The notes beneath the pieces are model-generated. The model saw only the letters and a program-made list of their open reading frames with translations. It was not told the origin of the DNA and searched no databases. A stretch of DNA of 64,000 nucleotides from Cheiracanthium punctorium (Eukaryota > Arthropoda > Arachnida > Araneae > Cheiracanthiidae), in assembly GCA_038373885.1 (NCBI GenBank), contig JAWZYV010019476.1:62001-126000 (forward strand). The letters run 5' to 3'. Positions 1 to 12,692 of this stretch are shown here, piece after piece (position 1 is the first letter of the stretch; the number at the start of each line of letters is the position of its first letter). A program made the position numbers and the translations under genes.

Positions 1-1165
1 AAAATGAATTATGGTTTCATGGGAGGGGGGCTGCGTGAAACAGAAATCTGAAATGAAACTGCGTGACAGCTCCCCAAACTGATTTTCTCTTTCATACATT
101 ATAGAAGTACGCAATCTTTTATAGACGTTAATATACTTGTGCTTTTTAATGCTGAAAATTAAATTTAATAGCTCTCATGAAATTGGAAATGCACCAGGAG
201 GAAATAATTAAATACAATATATATATGTATATTAAATTATCATTTTTCTGGTGATACAGTCAAATTAATGCAAATAGGTATAAATAGAACAATTCTGACT
301 CTCATTTTACATAGCTTTTATTTACTGTATCAAAAAGCGAATTCAGTAAAAGAATTTAAAAGTAACTTGCCACTAGCTTATACATTTTATAAGCTTAAGA
401 TTGTGAACTTTAACTTTGAGCTACTCATACAATGTAACTTCAACACGAGAATTTCATTTAGTTTACAACTACATGTAGTTTTGCTTGAAAATAGGAAAAT
501 ATAATGATTTTAGGTGTAATTCTGTATTTACCAACGACTTCTAGTTTATAAGTTGCACGCGATTGTAACGAGTTTGTTGTTTACCGTTTAATGTGAGGGC
601 TAAAGCCGAAAAATTGTATCTAAAAAGTAAAGCTTTGGATTTCTTATAAAGGATATGCCTGGACTTCACGAAAATCTAGTTAGATAAACATGCCTTAGGT
701 AATGTACGTCCGTCTCATAAAACGGTCACAAAAGCTAAAATATCTTTAGTTAATTTTATGGATCAGCCCCTGTAAAAGTTTATTTGAGTTAGTGATTAAG
801 AGCATTTTAGAATTTTCCCCCCAGAAACTAGCGCAGAAATCCAGTGCAGAATGTTTGAGAAAAATCATGAGAAAATGAGAATTTCAATTACTGGTTTTCT
901 TGCTCGTTCTCTTGACATATTCTTGCACGCGGTGTGTCAGTACGTAATAAGATATAGTTCGTAAGTTTAAAGTACGCTACTAATTTATTCTTATAACTAT
1001 TCCAACGAAATATTTCCGAACACCTCATAAACGTTTGTTAAATAATTTACCAGTGTGCAAGTGACGTAATAAGGGATTATATTTATATTTATCCACATGC
1101 TTATTTTTCAGTTCAAATTGATATTTATATTTAAGCACGTCATGCACTCGTTTATGATGCAAATG
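1..1165. other. AT-rich intron, no gene seen
   Basis: This stretch lies downstream (minus sense) of the last visible CCP exon and is probably intron leading to further CCP exons outside the window. I see no splice-bordered coding block or transposon end in it. Confidence 0.4.
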
Positions 1166-1327
1166 CATGGGCGCCGGCAGCATAGGGCAAGTGGGGCAAT
1201 GCCCCCCCTGGATTTTTAAATGCAGTGTTTTCCCTTGCTTTTATGCTCTTTCCAACGTGGTAACCATATGTTTAAGTAGTCTTTGCCCCCCCCCCCCACC
1301 CTGGGAAATATTCTGCCGGCGCCCATG
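1166..1327. mobile_element. hAT-type MITE in intron
   Basis: This is a 162-bp non-coding element with perfect inverted ends beginning CATGGGCGCCGGCAG. It is flanked by a perfect 8-bp direct repeat, TGCAAATG (1158-1165 and 1328-1335). An 8-bp duplication and a GGGCG-type end are typical of hAT elements. The interior has a long C run near 1290. It lies about 90 bp beyond the splice donor of the neighbouring CCP exon. Confidence 0.88.
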
Positions 1328-1418
1328 TGCAAATGTATTGTAAAGAATATGAATACATTAAAGTACTCATTTTTAAGTGAATCCTTTTTAACAGAGCAAA
1401 TAACAAAACTATACTTAC

Positions 1419-1604
1419 GCAATATACAGCGAGACTCAGGTCGAGTCCATGTACCGTGCTCAGTGCAAGTTATGTAAGGATTATCTCCTTCTCGTTTGCC
1501 TCTCTTGCAGCGAAGCATAGCCACGCTACCCATACTATTTGTTTTGTTGACCAATCTATAAATTCCATTAACATCTTTACCATCAGGAACTGGACATCGG
1601 ATTG
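1419..1604 (-). CDS. CCP/sushi domain exon (fourth CCP visible)
   Basis: This internal exon of the minus-strand adhesion-type gene encodes one complete CCP (sushi) module, an extracellular beta-sandwich held by two disulfides. The four cysteines sit in IRCPVP, MLRCK, YITC and SRCIL, with the conserved Trp in HGTWTRP before the last cysteine. The acceptor is CTCTTAG at 1605 onward and the donor is GTAAGTAT from 1418. The exon has 186 bases with two bases before and one base after whole codons (phase 1-1), as is usual for CCP exons. Joined to the preceding exon it reads QCKAIRCPVP, a normal CCP-CCP linker. The protein must continue to the left, because the exon ends in a splice donor rather than a stop. 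Confidence 0.9.
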
Positions 1605-2047
1605 CTAAGAGCATTTTGCAAAGCTTTAACAGCAGTATTTTAAAAATATTATATACTATACATAAAATATACTAAAATTATACAACATGCCCACTAAAGT
1701 TCCTTGCTACCTTTTTAACTTAGGAAAGACTGCTGCAAGTTTTAACTCTTGTATAAATTTAAAGTAAGTTGAATGACTATAAATATAATTAATTCTTTGA
1801 TAATAGTTGAAATCGTCTAAGGCTAACGATCAGAGAACGTAAATAAACATCATGTACCCGTAATGTAGGAATTTATTACTCCTATACTAGTGTTGTATTA
1901 TACTTTTGTGTTTTTTAACTTGATAATGAATGTAGCTGAATGCAAATAATATCAAAATGTGTATTACTTTTGTTTCATAAATTATTTATGAATTTATTGT
2001 GTATTTTGGAATGTTTTATGTATCATTTTGCATGATTACTTGCTATA

Positions 2048-2486
2048 CAGGGTGAATCTAAACTCTTGGGCAAAACTTTAAGGGGTGATAGGGCACATAA
2101 TAAGAAATCAGAATCACATAGCAATGTGGGGTCGGCAACGTCGTCTTCATGTAGCTGTTAATAATCACTTTGGATAAAAGTGCCGAAACAACAGTGCACT
2201 TTCCGACCATTGTTCGTCAGAAGCTAATGTATTTTTCCCGAAAACAGAAGACTAAAGTTGATAGTTAAAACATTCTATTTTATTTCATGGATGAAATTTT
2301 TGAAGACGAGCCTATTGTTTATGAAACTTGGTTAAGAAATTAGACGGACACTTCAGTGCTTTTCCGGGATTATTACCGGGTAAGTTAAAGCTGCGTTTTT
2401 CACCCCAGATTGCAATGTGATTACGATTCCACATTGTGTGCCCTATCACCCCTTAACGTTTTGCCCAAGCGTTTAGATTCACCCTG
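2048..2486. mobile_element. TIR element with about 90-bp inverted ends
   Basis: This is a 439-bp non-coding element starting CAGGGTGAATCTAAAC and ending with its near-perfect inverted copy. The arms match for roughly 90 bases with a few mismatches. TATA lies directly outside both ends, which fits a TA or TATA target duplication as in Tc1/mariner or related groups. The superfamily is not settled. Confidence 0.85.
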
Positions 2487-4197
2487 TATAATGGATTAAT
2501 CATGTTTTGTAAATTGCGATCTGATCAGCGAAGATAATATTTATACATTGAAGCGATTTTTTAAACAATAAAAACTTTATTTAATGGATTTTCTTTATAA
2601 TAATAATATTTAATTTTGTAATCGGTGCTAGATTCTTTAAATGTATAGTTACTGTAAACTGTGTCACGGTGTTATTTGTCATGAAATGAGCCTCATTTGA
2701 GAATTCTAAATATGTAATTTGTATTGTATATAACTATAGAGTGCTTATTATCATTGCAAGTTTGCCTGTAGTTTGATTATTTTTTGTGAACTTCAAAAGA
2801 TTAAATTTTTTTATTCACCTTATGATTTTTAAACATACAGTATATCACTCGTTCGTACATATACATTTATATTTCTTAAAACTTCTCAAGTACCATGGTA
2901 TGTATGTTTCTCATTTCTTCATTATTTTTAAGATAAGCTATATAGTAGAATTCTTAAATTTTAGTTCCTAAACATATTTTTAAAGGACTAAAACATAAGT
3001 GCCATGTAGCATGTTGTTTTTCAGTATTATATAATGTGTGCATAGTTAAGCTAGATAATCTTTTTTTATTAAAATTCTTTTATAGGTAGGAATATACGGT
3101 GTCAGAGACGAATTTATAAATTTGCTGCTTGAGCAAAAGGGCTACCTATAGGCTGAACCAAAGCACCGTCTACTTTACTGTCTTTGTAGGTTATAGCCTT
3201 GTTAGCCGACTTAGAACTTCGCAACTGCATGTGTATGGTGTAGTATTTACTAGCTGGATTCTGATCGTTGGAGCAGATATTAATTTAATTCTGCTTCATG
3301 TTTGGAATCCTGCTGGTGTATGGCTACATAGTTATATATATTATGGATTAAAGAACCTTGCAGTTAAAACTAATCTCTTTAGGTAAGTTATTTCATTACT
3401 GTCAATTAATAATTAAATTGCTTAAAATACAAAGAGAAAATAAGTCTCGGTTAAGAAAAAATTCATCTCGAAGAAGTAAAATGCAGCGTCCGTTTTCGGC
3501 CCCGAAAATAGACGTCCAGTTTTAGGCAGAAAGTTGGTAAGTGTCACCTCTCAGGAACTTAGAAAAGCTATTTTTCCCTACTGTACTTTTATATACCTTG
3601 TATTCATGTACTTTAAACACGTAGAGAATATTTGCTCGTTTTAAAAATAAAAATCTCTCTTTAAACGCCTGAGTGGGAAAAATGAATAAGGGGGAAAAAT
3701 GAGATGTAAAATTAAGGGGCAGGCCTTTTGTAGCGTTTTATTTAATAATTAAGTGTTTATGTAGGGCTTTTTTCCGACTAAATAATTTAGGTGCAACACT
3801 TATAGCATAATTTATAGTATTATTAATTGACTGTCAATTTCAATGTTTGGACTAAGTCTCTGAAATTTTATTCACAGTTTTAGAAATAAAATATTGTTTC
3901 ATGTTGAATCACTGCAATTTCGAACCATTGTTACTCTCCGTTCAAAATTCGCATTTTTAATTAATCTGAATTTTGAACGGAAGGTGACAATGTAGTCTGT
4001 GGTTCTCCAGCGTGATTCCGGTGAAGTTAGTGTGATTTAAATGCAGTCTGTAGTCCTCCCTCCCCTTATTTGCCTGTATATCTGTACAAAATTTCAAACC
4101 GATTGATTCAGGCGTATGCGACTAATGTTTAATGTACACCCACAGCCACATCTTACACACATTCTTCTTTAATGTGTAGATCATTTATTTATATAAA

Positions 4198-4426
4198 GGC
4201 CCCATCGTGGCCGAGTTGATAAGGCATGGTAGACGGCTAAAATGTGAAGGTCCCGCGTTCAGGTGTGCTGCTGGGCTGCCAATCTCACGGTCTGAAGTTT
4301 TGGTCGGTTTTCTCCAGATATAACGTAACGTGGATACGCGTTTGAACTCCTTAAAAAGTCCACCGACCAACGCATTCCCCGTTCTTGACAGATAGTCTTT
4401 GCATAGCTTTGCCATAACACGACAAA
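4198..4426 (+). mobile_element. tRNA-headed SINE, diverged copy
   Basis: The body (AATGTGAAGGTCCCGCGTTC, then TTTTGGTCGGTTTTCTCCAGAT and TTGCCATAA) matches the SINEs at 14192-14421 and 58776-59022. The head, GTGGCCGAGTTGATAAGGCA, looks like a tRNA A box and GCGTTCAGG resembles a decayed B box. I could not find a clear target duplication. Confidence 0.65.
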
Positions 4427-6536
4427 AACCAAGTAAAACATTTTTAAAAGGTAAACATATTACTGTTGTAGCATCGCATTTGCAGCTTCGAATTATTTAT
4501 TTATTTATTAGCATAAACAGTAGAGTTATTTGGCACCTAAAACACAACTTTTCTATAATGGGATGATGTTTGACTGAACTTTTACAAAAAAAGATGAAAC
4601 CAAAAATTAACCTAGACCACTGAAGATGTTACTTTTCGAAGATGCATTGATAAAATTACTCAGCCCCAAAATAAACTGAAAACATAAAAGAATGCAAAAC
4701 AGAAATCATAATTATTGGAATATTTTTTTTCAGTTATTATTTGTACTTAGATTGGAAAGATCTAAAAATCATCTGCATGAATTCGGAGATAAAGAATTAA
4801 TACGCTATTTTTATGTGCATTTTAATTAAAATAAAATGGATTATATTAAGCAATACCGTAGCCAGGAGAAAATTTCGGGGAGGGGGGGGGGTTCAAGTTT
4901 AATGTTTCAGTGTGGCAGGTTTTTAAAACCCTTTTACAAATATTGATTTATATTCCTGAAAGTCACCTCGCTCCCCTCCCCTAGGACATGGCCTTGACAT
5001 TAAGTGAAATACATTTGAAATTTTTTTGTGAATTTTAACATCGGATTACTTTCTCTATAATTCTCATATGTACAGGGGGGAAATATTTTCAACCCCATTA
5101 CAAATGATTTGAAATTTACTATGATTTCTTTTACCGCAGTCAAAAACATGATGTCATAAATTAAAAAGTTGGTGATATTGATAAACTGTGCTGCATATTT
5201 GAAATTTGTGTGATTCTAAATAGCTCTTCGAGTTGAAATAGTTTATTTTAATCTCGGGGAAAATATTAGAATATTTTCCCCTCGTGAACCATGGTGAATT
5301 TCAATATTTAAATTGATTGCTTCTGGGAAGGGAAGGAGGAATGTAGATGGTATTATTAGTATAAGTAATTGGTAGTATAGGTATCTATATGGTTCGCATA
5401 ATATGGATCGAAGCACATTATAACATAGTAATGAACATTTTGTGCCTGTTAAATTAAAAGTGCATGCTTTATTTTTATTCTTTTTTTGACGAGCGTTTAC
5501 AACTAACTAAACGGTTAGTAGTCCAATATTGCATTAATGTATCCAGTGGTACATTCAACAGATGTGACTACCTAAGTGATTTTTTCCCTTTAAATAGCAA
5601 GTGACTGAAAGTGTGAAGCTAAACAAAAGGAAAAGCTGAACAAACTAAACTGATTTGGTATTATTCAATATGTCATTTAAGTCAGCGCTTCTCAACCAGA
5701 GCGTTGCAGAGGGGCGCTGGAAAAACAGGCAAAGAGCAAGTGATAACGTATGTTTTAATATATATATTGATTCTTATTTTTACTGCAAAACATCTCTATT
5801 TCGCTTCAAATAGTTCTTTAGCTTTTCTTATGTAATCGCGGGGATTTTCTCGTCATTCCATAGGCGGAACTGACATAGCCATCGTTCAGTCATACGTAGA
5901 TGGGTCAGTTGTGCGTGGACCAAAAATGAACGTCCCTCGAAAGGGTTCTGTTTTTCGAAACTCGGGGAGAGTCACCTGTAGTAGGGTGTAGAAAGAGGAG
6001 AAATAAAATTCGACTTCATGAGTGGGGGGGGGGGACACCAAAGTATTCTCCAGTAGGAATACTCTGGCCAATTAGAAATACGGCCCTGCCAATGCACATT
6101 ACCAGTTCTCCGAATAATTCAAGTTTTTACCGAATTACTCAAGAAGGTGGCAGTCTGAACACCCCCAAGTTATGTTTTTTTTTTTCTTTTCTTTTGAAAT
6201 GAAATTTTAAGCAAATCATACCTCCTACCTCTGCCATAACGTACCCTACTCATTCAAAAATAGACTAGCTTATTCCAATTTGTCTTCTGTCCAGTTGAAA
6301 TATAAACCATCAATGCTGAATGTTGCCGACCCGTTTCTCGGTATGTAATAAAAAATATTTGCTAAATAATCTTTATAGAAGAGAACAGTGTGAAGCCGTG
6401 CAGTTACAAAAAAAAAATTAAAAAATTAAAGATTAGGAAGCTAACAGCTTAAACTTTTAGTATTTATTTTTGTATCAATACCAAGGTTTTTTTTTTTTTT
6501 TGAAATTTTTTTCAGAATTACACTGTAATACAATAC

Positions 6537-6722
6537 CTTTACATTGGGGAGCTTTCCCACTCCATGATCCATCTTTCAGACAACTGCGAGTAAAAGATCC
6601 TATGAGCGTGTAACCTTCGTCGCACTTATAAATGGCTATTGTTCCTTCTAATGGAGGATCATTTTCATGAGAAAGAGTCATCTGACCATTTTCTAAATCC
6701 TCTAATTCATCACATTCAATTG
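6537..6722 (-). CDS. CCP/sushi domain exon (third CCP visible)
   Basis: This exon encodes one full CCP module. The cysteines are in PIECDEL, IYKCDEGY, RSCLKDG and PQCKG, and the Trp is in DGSWSG. The segment ENGQM near the start and the CDEGYTLIG strand are classic sushi features. The acceptor is TCTTTTTCAG and the donor GTATTG. It has 186 bases and is phase 1-1. Spliced to the exon at 8062-8232 it gives VCEPIECDEL, a standard linker between adjacent CCP domains, so no exon needs to be placed between them. The module is extracellular and probably part of a ligand-binding or spacer stalk. Confidence 0.92.
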
Positions 6723-8061
6723 CTGAAAAAGAGTTAACCATTTGGTTGTGAAATTGTAAAAAAAATACTGGCAGTAAAACTCAATAAATTGTACATTGAG
6801 ATTCGGAAAAAAAAAATTGTTGTTATATATAAAACTATTTTCTTTAAAGTACCGAAAAAATTAAATAAAATCGACGATCGCTTTGAAAGATAAAGGATTT
6901 TTTTTTCATTTATTAGAAGAAAAGTGCAAAAATAATTCATGCAAACACGAGTATGATAAATAATTTTCATTGATAGAAAAGATAGCCATAAAACGTAGCA
7001 AAAGAAAATAAAAATAAGCTTATTTAAGTTACGTTCCTAAAGTGTGAGCTTGTCTTACTATTAGCGCCTGCTCTCGGAAAAGGCTAGGTGTATCGGAAAC
7101 TATCACTCTTTTTTTAATAAAATTCAAACTAACAGGTATCTAACGGTTTTAATGACAAAGCAGCTGTGCTTAAAAATGGATTCCTATTTGTTACATTTTA
7201 AAGCAAATATTCCGCAGATAACTTTTTCCTTTCATGGAAGATAAGTGATAAAAGGGGAGGCTGGACCCACCCTTCTTGGAAAGTGATTTCATGATGTCTT
7301 GAAATGAATTTTTAGGTGTTCGCGTGAGTTACATTTTACAGGAGAAATTTTTTTCCTATCTCTTTTTAATTTCCTTGAGGTATGGAAGGATATGTAAAAA
7401 TAATGTTTTGGTTCCCTACCCTTATATGCAACGAGTTTTGGAAAAGTCCTCTCTTGTCAAGAATCTAAATTACAAACATCGCATATTTGAAATACCACAG
7501 CTTCAACAGTTCCTGCTAGGCGAAATAGTGACAATCGTAAAAAGCATTACTTTCCAGTCTCCTTATTGTCTAGGTTGTACGATATCAACGTTGTTCTTGT
7601 GTCCCTTGCAAGATGTCACGTCACAAGTGTCTCTATCACAGCCTCCAGTTCAAATTCTATGAATACATCCTTACAACTAGCATCAGCTTACTATTAAGAT
7701 TCCTTCACATAAATTTTCTAGCCAACATCTCGTGTGCTGAAAACCTGCTCGAAGATCTCTCACATCGCTCTTTCCTGTTATTTATTGTTACACATTCACG
7801 TTGTTGGGCACAAAACATCCCAGTTACAAAACAATACATTACAAAACATGATAATTTTACTTAAAACGCAACACAATTTAAATTTTTTTTTAAATAATTA
7901 GAATGAAAAACTTTTCTGCCTGTTACTTCCTTCGAAAAGATGACTCTGTTTTAGAGTATCTACCAGTAAACAGAGCATTATAGTAGAAATGACGCTTATG
8001 GCAGTTGTGAAGTGAGAATACCAAAATAAAAGTAGTACCAAGAGTAGCAAAATATACTTAC
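6723..8061 (-). other. Intron between second and third CCP exons
   Basis: This 1.3-kb intron shows no repeat with recognisable ends and no coding block. Open frames on the plus strand at 7324-7864 are AT-rich and lack family motifs. Confidence 0.6.
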
Positions 8062-8232
8062 GTTCACAAACAGGGGGCTCTCCGGACCATTGCCCTGTAC
8101 TCAAGCATGTTCTTGAGCTTTCCCCATCGATTTCATAGCCTCGTATGCAGCCATACTCAACTGTGTCTCCTCGAGGTGCATATGTGATGGAATAAAGGTT
8201 CCGGCTGGGTCGTCCGCAATCATAGCCAGTAT
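8062..8232 (-). CDS. CCP/sushi domain exon (second CCP visible)
   Basis: This 171-base exon is a slightly short CCP module directly after the fucolectin domain. Cysteines are in YDCGRPS, EYGCIRGYE, RTCLSTG and PVCE, with the Trp in GQWSGEPP just before the last cysteine. The acceptor is TTTCTCATCAG and the donor GTAAGTATA; phase 1-1. Joined to the previous exon it reads EKDTGYDCGRP, so the fucolectin domain passes into this CCP without a C-type lectin domain between them. The first loop is short compared with the other three CCPs. Confidence 0.9.
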
Positions 8233-9496
8233 CTGATGAGAAATGTTACACTTTACTCAGATGTCCGGAGTTCTATTTAACTATATTTATTTATTGTTAA
8301 TTTATTACATATCGAAGAAGCTCCTAAAAGCATTAACCAACTAACAATTTCTCAAATTTTTTTTCAATATGTGCATGGATGAAGAAACGTTTCAAAATAT
8401 TTATAGATAAAGATACATTCTGTTTAAACAAAACAACAACAACAAAAATTTTAATCAAGCATTTTTGACAGTTTTAATGCCCTTTTAATCATATGGACTG
8501 GCCCTTTTAATCGCTCTGTTCAGGACATATAACCACGCCACGGCGGAAGGAATGCGAACTACCGCTTATACGGGGTTTCCTATTGTTCTCGGTTTCGTCT
8601 GGATAGCCGGGGAAGGGAAGATCCTAGTCAGCCATGACTATACTAAAGGTAATTCATGATCCAATTGATCGAACAGGCCATTTGCGACGTGAAGTTAAAA
8701 GGGAAATTGTTTATTACCTTTGAATGGGATTCCACAAATCACTGACTTGTGGTAAAAAAGGGAGGATTTCTCTTTCCCTTGTTTTATTATTTGGTAGTAA
8801 GTTCTTCCATTCTATTCTTGGTTTGTTGGATCAGCTGGCTCATTAATGGCTACTTTTAAACCGCCTCGCAAGGATTGGTGTATCCAGCGTTGCTTTGGTC
8901 TTAAAGAGTTCAAAGCTGGGATAACGCAGCGTTGAGAGATCAACGCTGTACAGAACAGAAACCTTAATTGTTATGTTTTCGAAATGATGGGAACAAACAA
9001 GTTAAAGTGTAAAAGTCGTATTAGTTTTAAAGTTTTTAAATGCCTGCAAGAACAAGGATGTTTCTGAAACTTTAATTTTCAGTTTTATCGGCATCTCATG
9101 GTTCAATCGAGAGTTAAAACAATATTATAGATCAAGAAAAAATATTAATGCATTAAATGCTTTTATGTCATGCTTTTTGTATTATTATTATTATCACCAT
9201 TATTTTATTATTTTATTTTTTGAATTATATGAAGAAAATTTGTGCCATTAATCTGATTTGTTTAAAAATTTTGAATGAACTGATGATATGAACGATCGAA
9301 GTAATTATAAAATTTCTACTGTAGTGTAGTATGACTCAAATATTTCAGAAAAAAATGAAAAATTAGATTTACACTTCTGCTTTTAATAGTATAATTTAAG
9401 CTCGCGAAATTGTAATAAAACATTTGATAAAAGAAATGTATGAAAATATTTCTTAAAAAGCTCAAGAAATGTATTTTAATAATTGAAAGTTCATAC
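8233..9496 (-). other. Intron between fucolectin and second CCP
   Basis: I looked here for C-type lectin exons (WIG, EPN/QPD, WND and cysteine motifs) and saw none. The stretch 8500-8960 is more GC-balanced than its surroundings and may be an old repeat, but it has no readable ends. Confidence 0.5.
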
Positions 9497-9625
9497 CTTT
9501 TTCTACTTGAACTTCGACTTCACAAATTTCAAACAACCCTTCAGTTTGTAAATGGTCTTCTATGTGCACTTTCTCTCCAACAATACCTTTACCTTCTGCA
9601 CAAGACATTACAACTGTTTGTGTAC
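9497..9625 (-). CDS. Fucolectin-type (FTP) domain, third exon
   Basis: The 129-base exon encodes the C-terminal part of the FTP/F5-8C-like beta-barrel. It starts TQTVVMSCAEG and ends with LFEICEVEVQVEK; the L-x-I-C-E-V-E-V strand is the signature end of eel fucolectin and tachylectin-4 type domains. The acceptor is TTTTTGTTTCAG and the donor GTATGAAC; phase 1-1. Together with the exons at 16804-16893 and 17289-17477 it makes one domain of about 136 residues, the usual size. The two cysteines here probably pair with those in the earlier exons. Confidence 0.88.
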
Positions 9626-10557
9626 CTGAAACAAAAATTTAATAAGAAAAAGAAAAGAAACGCTCTCGAAATCAGAGAATTAGAGCAAGTCCTTTTATAT
9701 TCGTATGGATTTATTGTAATCAGAAAAAAAAAATCTAACAACTATTGCAGTTACCACTTTTAAAGAGACACGAGATTTACAGGAAAATATACTTTGATAC
9801 TGCAAGTGGCTCCTGTTTTAGCTGACAGAGTCAGCTCGCATATAAATATTTTTCTTATGCCTAAGGGTTGCCATTTGCACTCATCCCCGTATTCAAGTAG
9901 CGTAGCTGGTGACGTACTACCCTATGTGTAATTTTGCCTTTAAATTATCTCATTTTCGTCTTTAATTACTGAAACTTAAATTAGGTAGTTCTTCAGCAAT
10001 AAGCTACTGAAATTACTTCCGGAAATGTAACAATATTAAAAATTTTTGCAGATATTGCTAAAATAATTCAATGGGCCATGAACTGTGGCGACTTTTTGAA
10101 AATTCGCCAACTCAGTTGGCTTTGTTTATCTTACAATACAGAGTGGTTATAATTTACCTTCCCCAGTAAACAACATTCTGTAGATGGTGAGTAGATGGCC
10201 ACCAACTTTGGCATGTGAACTGTGCACGAGATGCACTCAAGGAAGTTTCTTAAATGTTTAGTTAAAAAAATATTCACTAGATGACACTTTCCCAGAACCT
10301 GATTATAAGGCGATAATAAGGCTCTGCACTTTCCATGAGAATTCAGCTGTAGAAATGACTCAAATTAGCTAATAAATACTCAAAAACTACCAAATAAATG
10401 CTTGTACATTTCGAATTAGTAATTTCCATTGATAAATTTGCTGTTTTCCCATCTGAAGTGCTGCGTCCTTGCCTCGAAGTGACTTGCAAATAGCATAACC
10501 AACAGTTCACAAGACGCGTACGTACTGCTCACGGTATCGGAAATATTTAGAAGCAAA
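9626..10557. other. Intron part, nothing recognised
   Basis: AT-rich intronic sequence of the CCP/fucolectin gene. No repeat ends or coding motifs were seen. Confidence 0.4.
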
Positions 10558-11315
10558 ATGATTAAGAATGCGGATTTAATCCCATTTGATCTCGACCAAA
10601 TCATGAGGACACTACGCATGGGTTTCCCCATTTCGGAAGCAATGCAATTACTCAGATTTACAGTCGCTAGTGTGTCAAGGATGTACCACGAGTACGTCAA
10701 ATCCGTTAAAACGATCCCTCTCAGGGTTAAGTGCTACTGACAATAACGTATGGATGACCAAAGTTGTCCTCAGCTATTCCGCATTGTAACATCGGATAAA
10801 CGGGCACCAATGCAACAGATCACCGCCAATCTATCTATTGCATATTAACGTGTAAGCTGCCGCACCATACAAAACCATCTCCTTTCAATGGTCTAAAGGA
10901 GTCATCGTCCTACGAGAGTACCTCTGCTAACTGCACAAATCAGAATGCGACGATTATCATAAGCACAGGAATATCGCTAATGGACTCCGAAATGTGTAAA
11001 AATGCTGCCAGGAGTGATGCCGAGATTTATTTTGGTACATGCTGATGACAGAGTACGTATGCGGCGTAAACCACATGAAGCGATGGATCCTTCCTGTCAG
11101 CAAGGTACTCTTCAAGCTGATGGAGATAACATTTTTGTTTTCTTCTGTTAAGTGTTCACATGGACTGAAATGAGACCCCTTCTTCGTGTGACGTCATCTT
11201 TTACAGGTGAACGTTACCAGGATATTTTTTAAGACCATCTGCTCCAGTATGTTCATTGTCGACGACTCACTACAGAGATTGCCTTTCAACAAGACAATGT
11301 AACCGTCCCTAGCAG
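10558..11315 (+). pseudogene. Decayed Tc1-like transposase
   Basis: Scattered in-frame blocks follow the order of a Tc1-family transposase. An N-terminal helix-turn-helix-like stretch (FDLDQIMRTLRMGFPISEA, then VASVSRMYHEYVKS) is followed by HRPTRVPLLTAQIRMRRL, then AQEYR..WTPKCVK, then a DDRVRMRRKPHEAM block and finally LPFNKTM near the second catalytic region. Many stops and frame changes separate these blocks. The first catalytic block (SDESRF in relatives) is replaced and the second Asp region is lost. It sits in an intron, opposite to the host gene. No terminal repeats were identified. Confidence 0.65.
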
Positions 11316-11983
11316 CAATCTTTGCTCGGGCTTTACCAGGCCTATGATCGGTGCATCGGCTATTCATCGCCTGATCATTATTGATCATCCTTAATTTTTC
11401 GTATGTTCATCTTTTCCCGATGATTGAATCTTTACACTGAGATCTGATAGGCGCTTTCAAGATTGCGAAGGGTAAAGCGAGCAAACAGGTTTATATCGGT
11501 CTTTCTACCAAGTAGCTGAACGGCTGGATATCTCCTTTCCTTCATTAATGTGCAAAGAGAATCATATGCACACCATATGTTTGTTTTAAGGTTGCTGATT
11601 GGCTAAGCTATTACGCGGGAAGACAAGACAGGCGACAAAATGCTGAATCATGTTGTCCTCTTCCTGCTCTTAGCTTTGTCGTGTTCTCCTGTATGTATCT
11701 ATCTTGTGCTAGCTAAAAGGGCACCTTGCCTTAGTCAATCTCTGTCAAAGAGGGGAATATTTTTAAAACAAAATTTGTCAGCGACTAAAAATTCTGGAAG
11801 TTTCCTGAAAAAGTGCGAAATTAATATATATATATATAAGAAATTTTCCTTTGTGTAAATTTTAAACGACATTTCATTCAAAAACTTGCAGTTATAAAAT
11901 TATATATGCATATGAAAGTACATAAATTAATTGATACAATAAAAGAAATGAACAAGCTAATATGCAAATCAACGATATATATG
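11316..11983. other. Intron part, nothing recognised
   Basis: Mixed-composition intronic sequence. A small open frame at 11640-11858 on the plus strand begins with a hydrophobic stretch but has no splice or family support. Confidence 0.35.
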
Positions 11984-12082
11984 CCAATTTTTATCGATTG
12001 CTCAGTTTAAAAGTTTCACCAAAGGTCATAGGCTTCACATCCTAAGTTGCAAGGCGTTTGCTCTTCCGAGATGAATATAACC
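11984..12082 (+). repeat. 98-bp direct repeat, left copy
   Basis: The segment from CCAATTTTTATCGATTG to GATGAATATAAC is repeated nearly unchanged at 13108-13205, about 1.1 kb away. Only a few bases differ, so the duplication is fairly young or conserved. Confidence 0.85.
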
Positions 12083-12340
12083 AGCTAGAAATGTCTTCAC
12101 TTTTTTTGCAAAAAAAGTATAGATTGTGCACAATTTGTGCATAAAAAGTGGATATTTTTTAATATTTTGAAAGCACACACTTTTTGTGCAAATTATATAC
12201 AGTTTTTATGCATACTAAAAAGTGAATATTCTATATTGTCAAAAATTGTGCACAAAAAGTGTATACTTTTCAAAGTATTCAAAATATTCACTTTATATGC
12301 AAATTTTTTGCACAAGAAGTGCAAACATTTTCTAGCTGGG
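12081..12340. repeat. Inverted-repeat element rich in GTGCA/AAAAAGTG
   Basis: This 260-bp unit starts CCAGCTAGAAATGT and ends with the inverted form ACATTTTCTAGCTGG. Inside, motifs such as TTGTGCA and AAAAAGTG recur in both orientations about every 20-40 bases. The ends suggest a foldback or MITE, but no clear target duplication was found. Confidence 0.6.
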
Positions 12341-12692
12341 ATTTAAGCAGTTTGAAGAGTTTTCGCAAAATCTCAAAACCTAATCCAAATTTTAAACTTT
12401 ATAGGGGCATAGTTTAAATTGTACGACCACCTATCGTGTCACTAAATTTTGCTTTATTCACTTAAGTCGTATGTGATGCGCCGACAAAAATTTACGCAGT
12501 TTAAAACGATTTTCAGAAAAAATCTCAAAATCTAATTTTTTTTTTAATCCGACGATTATAGCTTAAGGTGAGTGATTGCCTATCATGTCAGTAAATTTCA
12601 TTCCTTTCGCTTTAGTCACTTTTACTTGATGTGCGAACAAAAATTTACGCAGTTTGAAACAATCTTCGAAAAATCTCAAAATCTATAGAGAG
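12341..12692 (+). repeat. Tandem repeat of about 150 bp, 2.3 copies
   Basis: Units begin ATTTAAGCAGTTTGAAG, ATTTACGCAGTTTAAAACG and ATTTACGCAGTTTGAAAC at 12341, 12490 and 12643. Each is followed by a run resembling AAATCTCAAAATCTA. The copies are diverged. Confidence 0.75.

Larger units (their letters stand above)
1605..6536 (-). other. Intron between third and fourth CCP exons
   Basis: The 4.9-kb intron is phase 1 on both sides. It holds a TIR element (2048-2486) and a SINE (4198-4426). The rest is AT-rich with no coding signal that I can support. A lone hAT-like left end (CAGCGCTTCTCAACC) at about 5683 has no partner nearby. Confidence 0.7.

Noticed and set aside
4857..4990. MITE suggested by GTAGCCAGG and a G run
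   Set aside because: Only one end is recognisable and no target duplication could be found.
8233..9496. C-type lectin exons expected by analogy with Furrowed
   Set aside because: No cysteine or WND/EPN-type motifs with splice borders were found, and the flanking exons already join in frame.
11640..11858. Small secreted protein with a hydrophobic N terminus
   Set aside because: It has no splice support, no family motif and a low-complexity AT-rich tail, so it is not distinguishable from chance.
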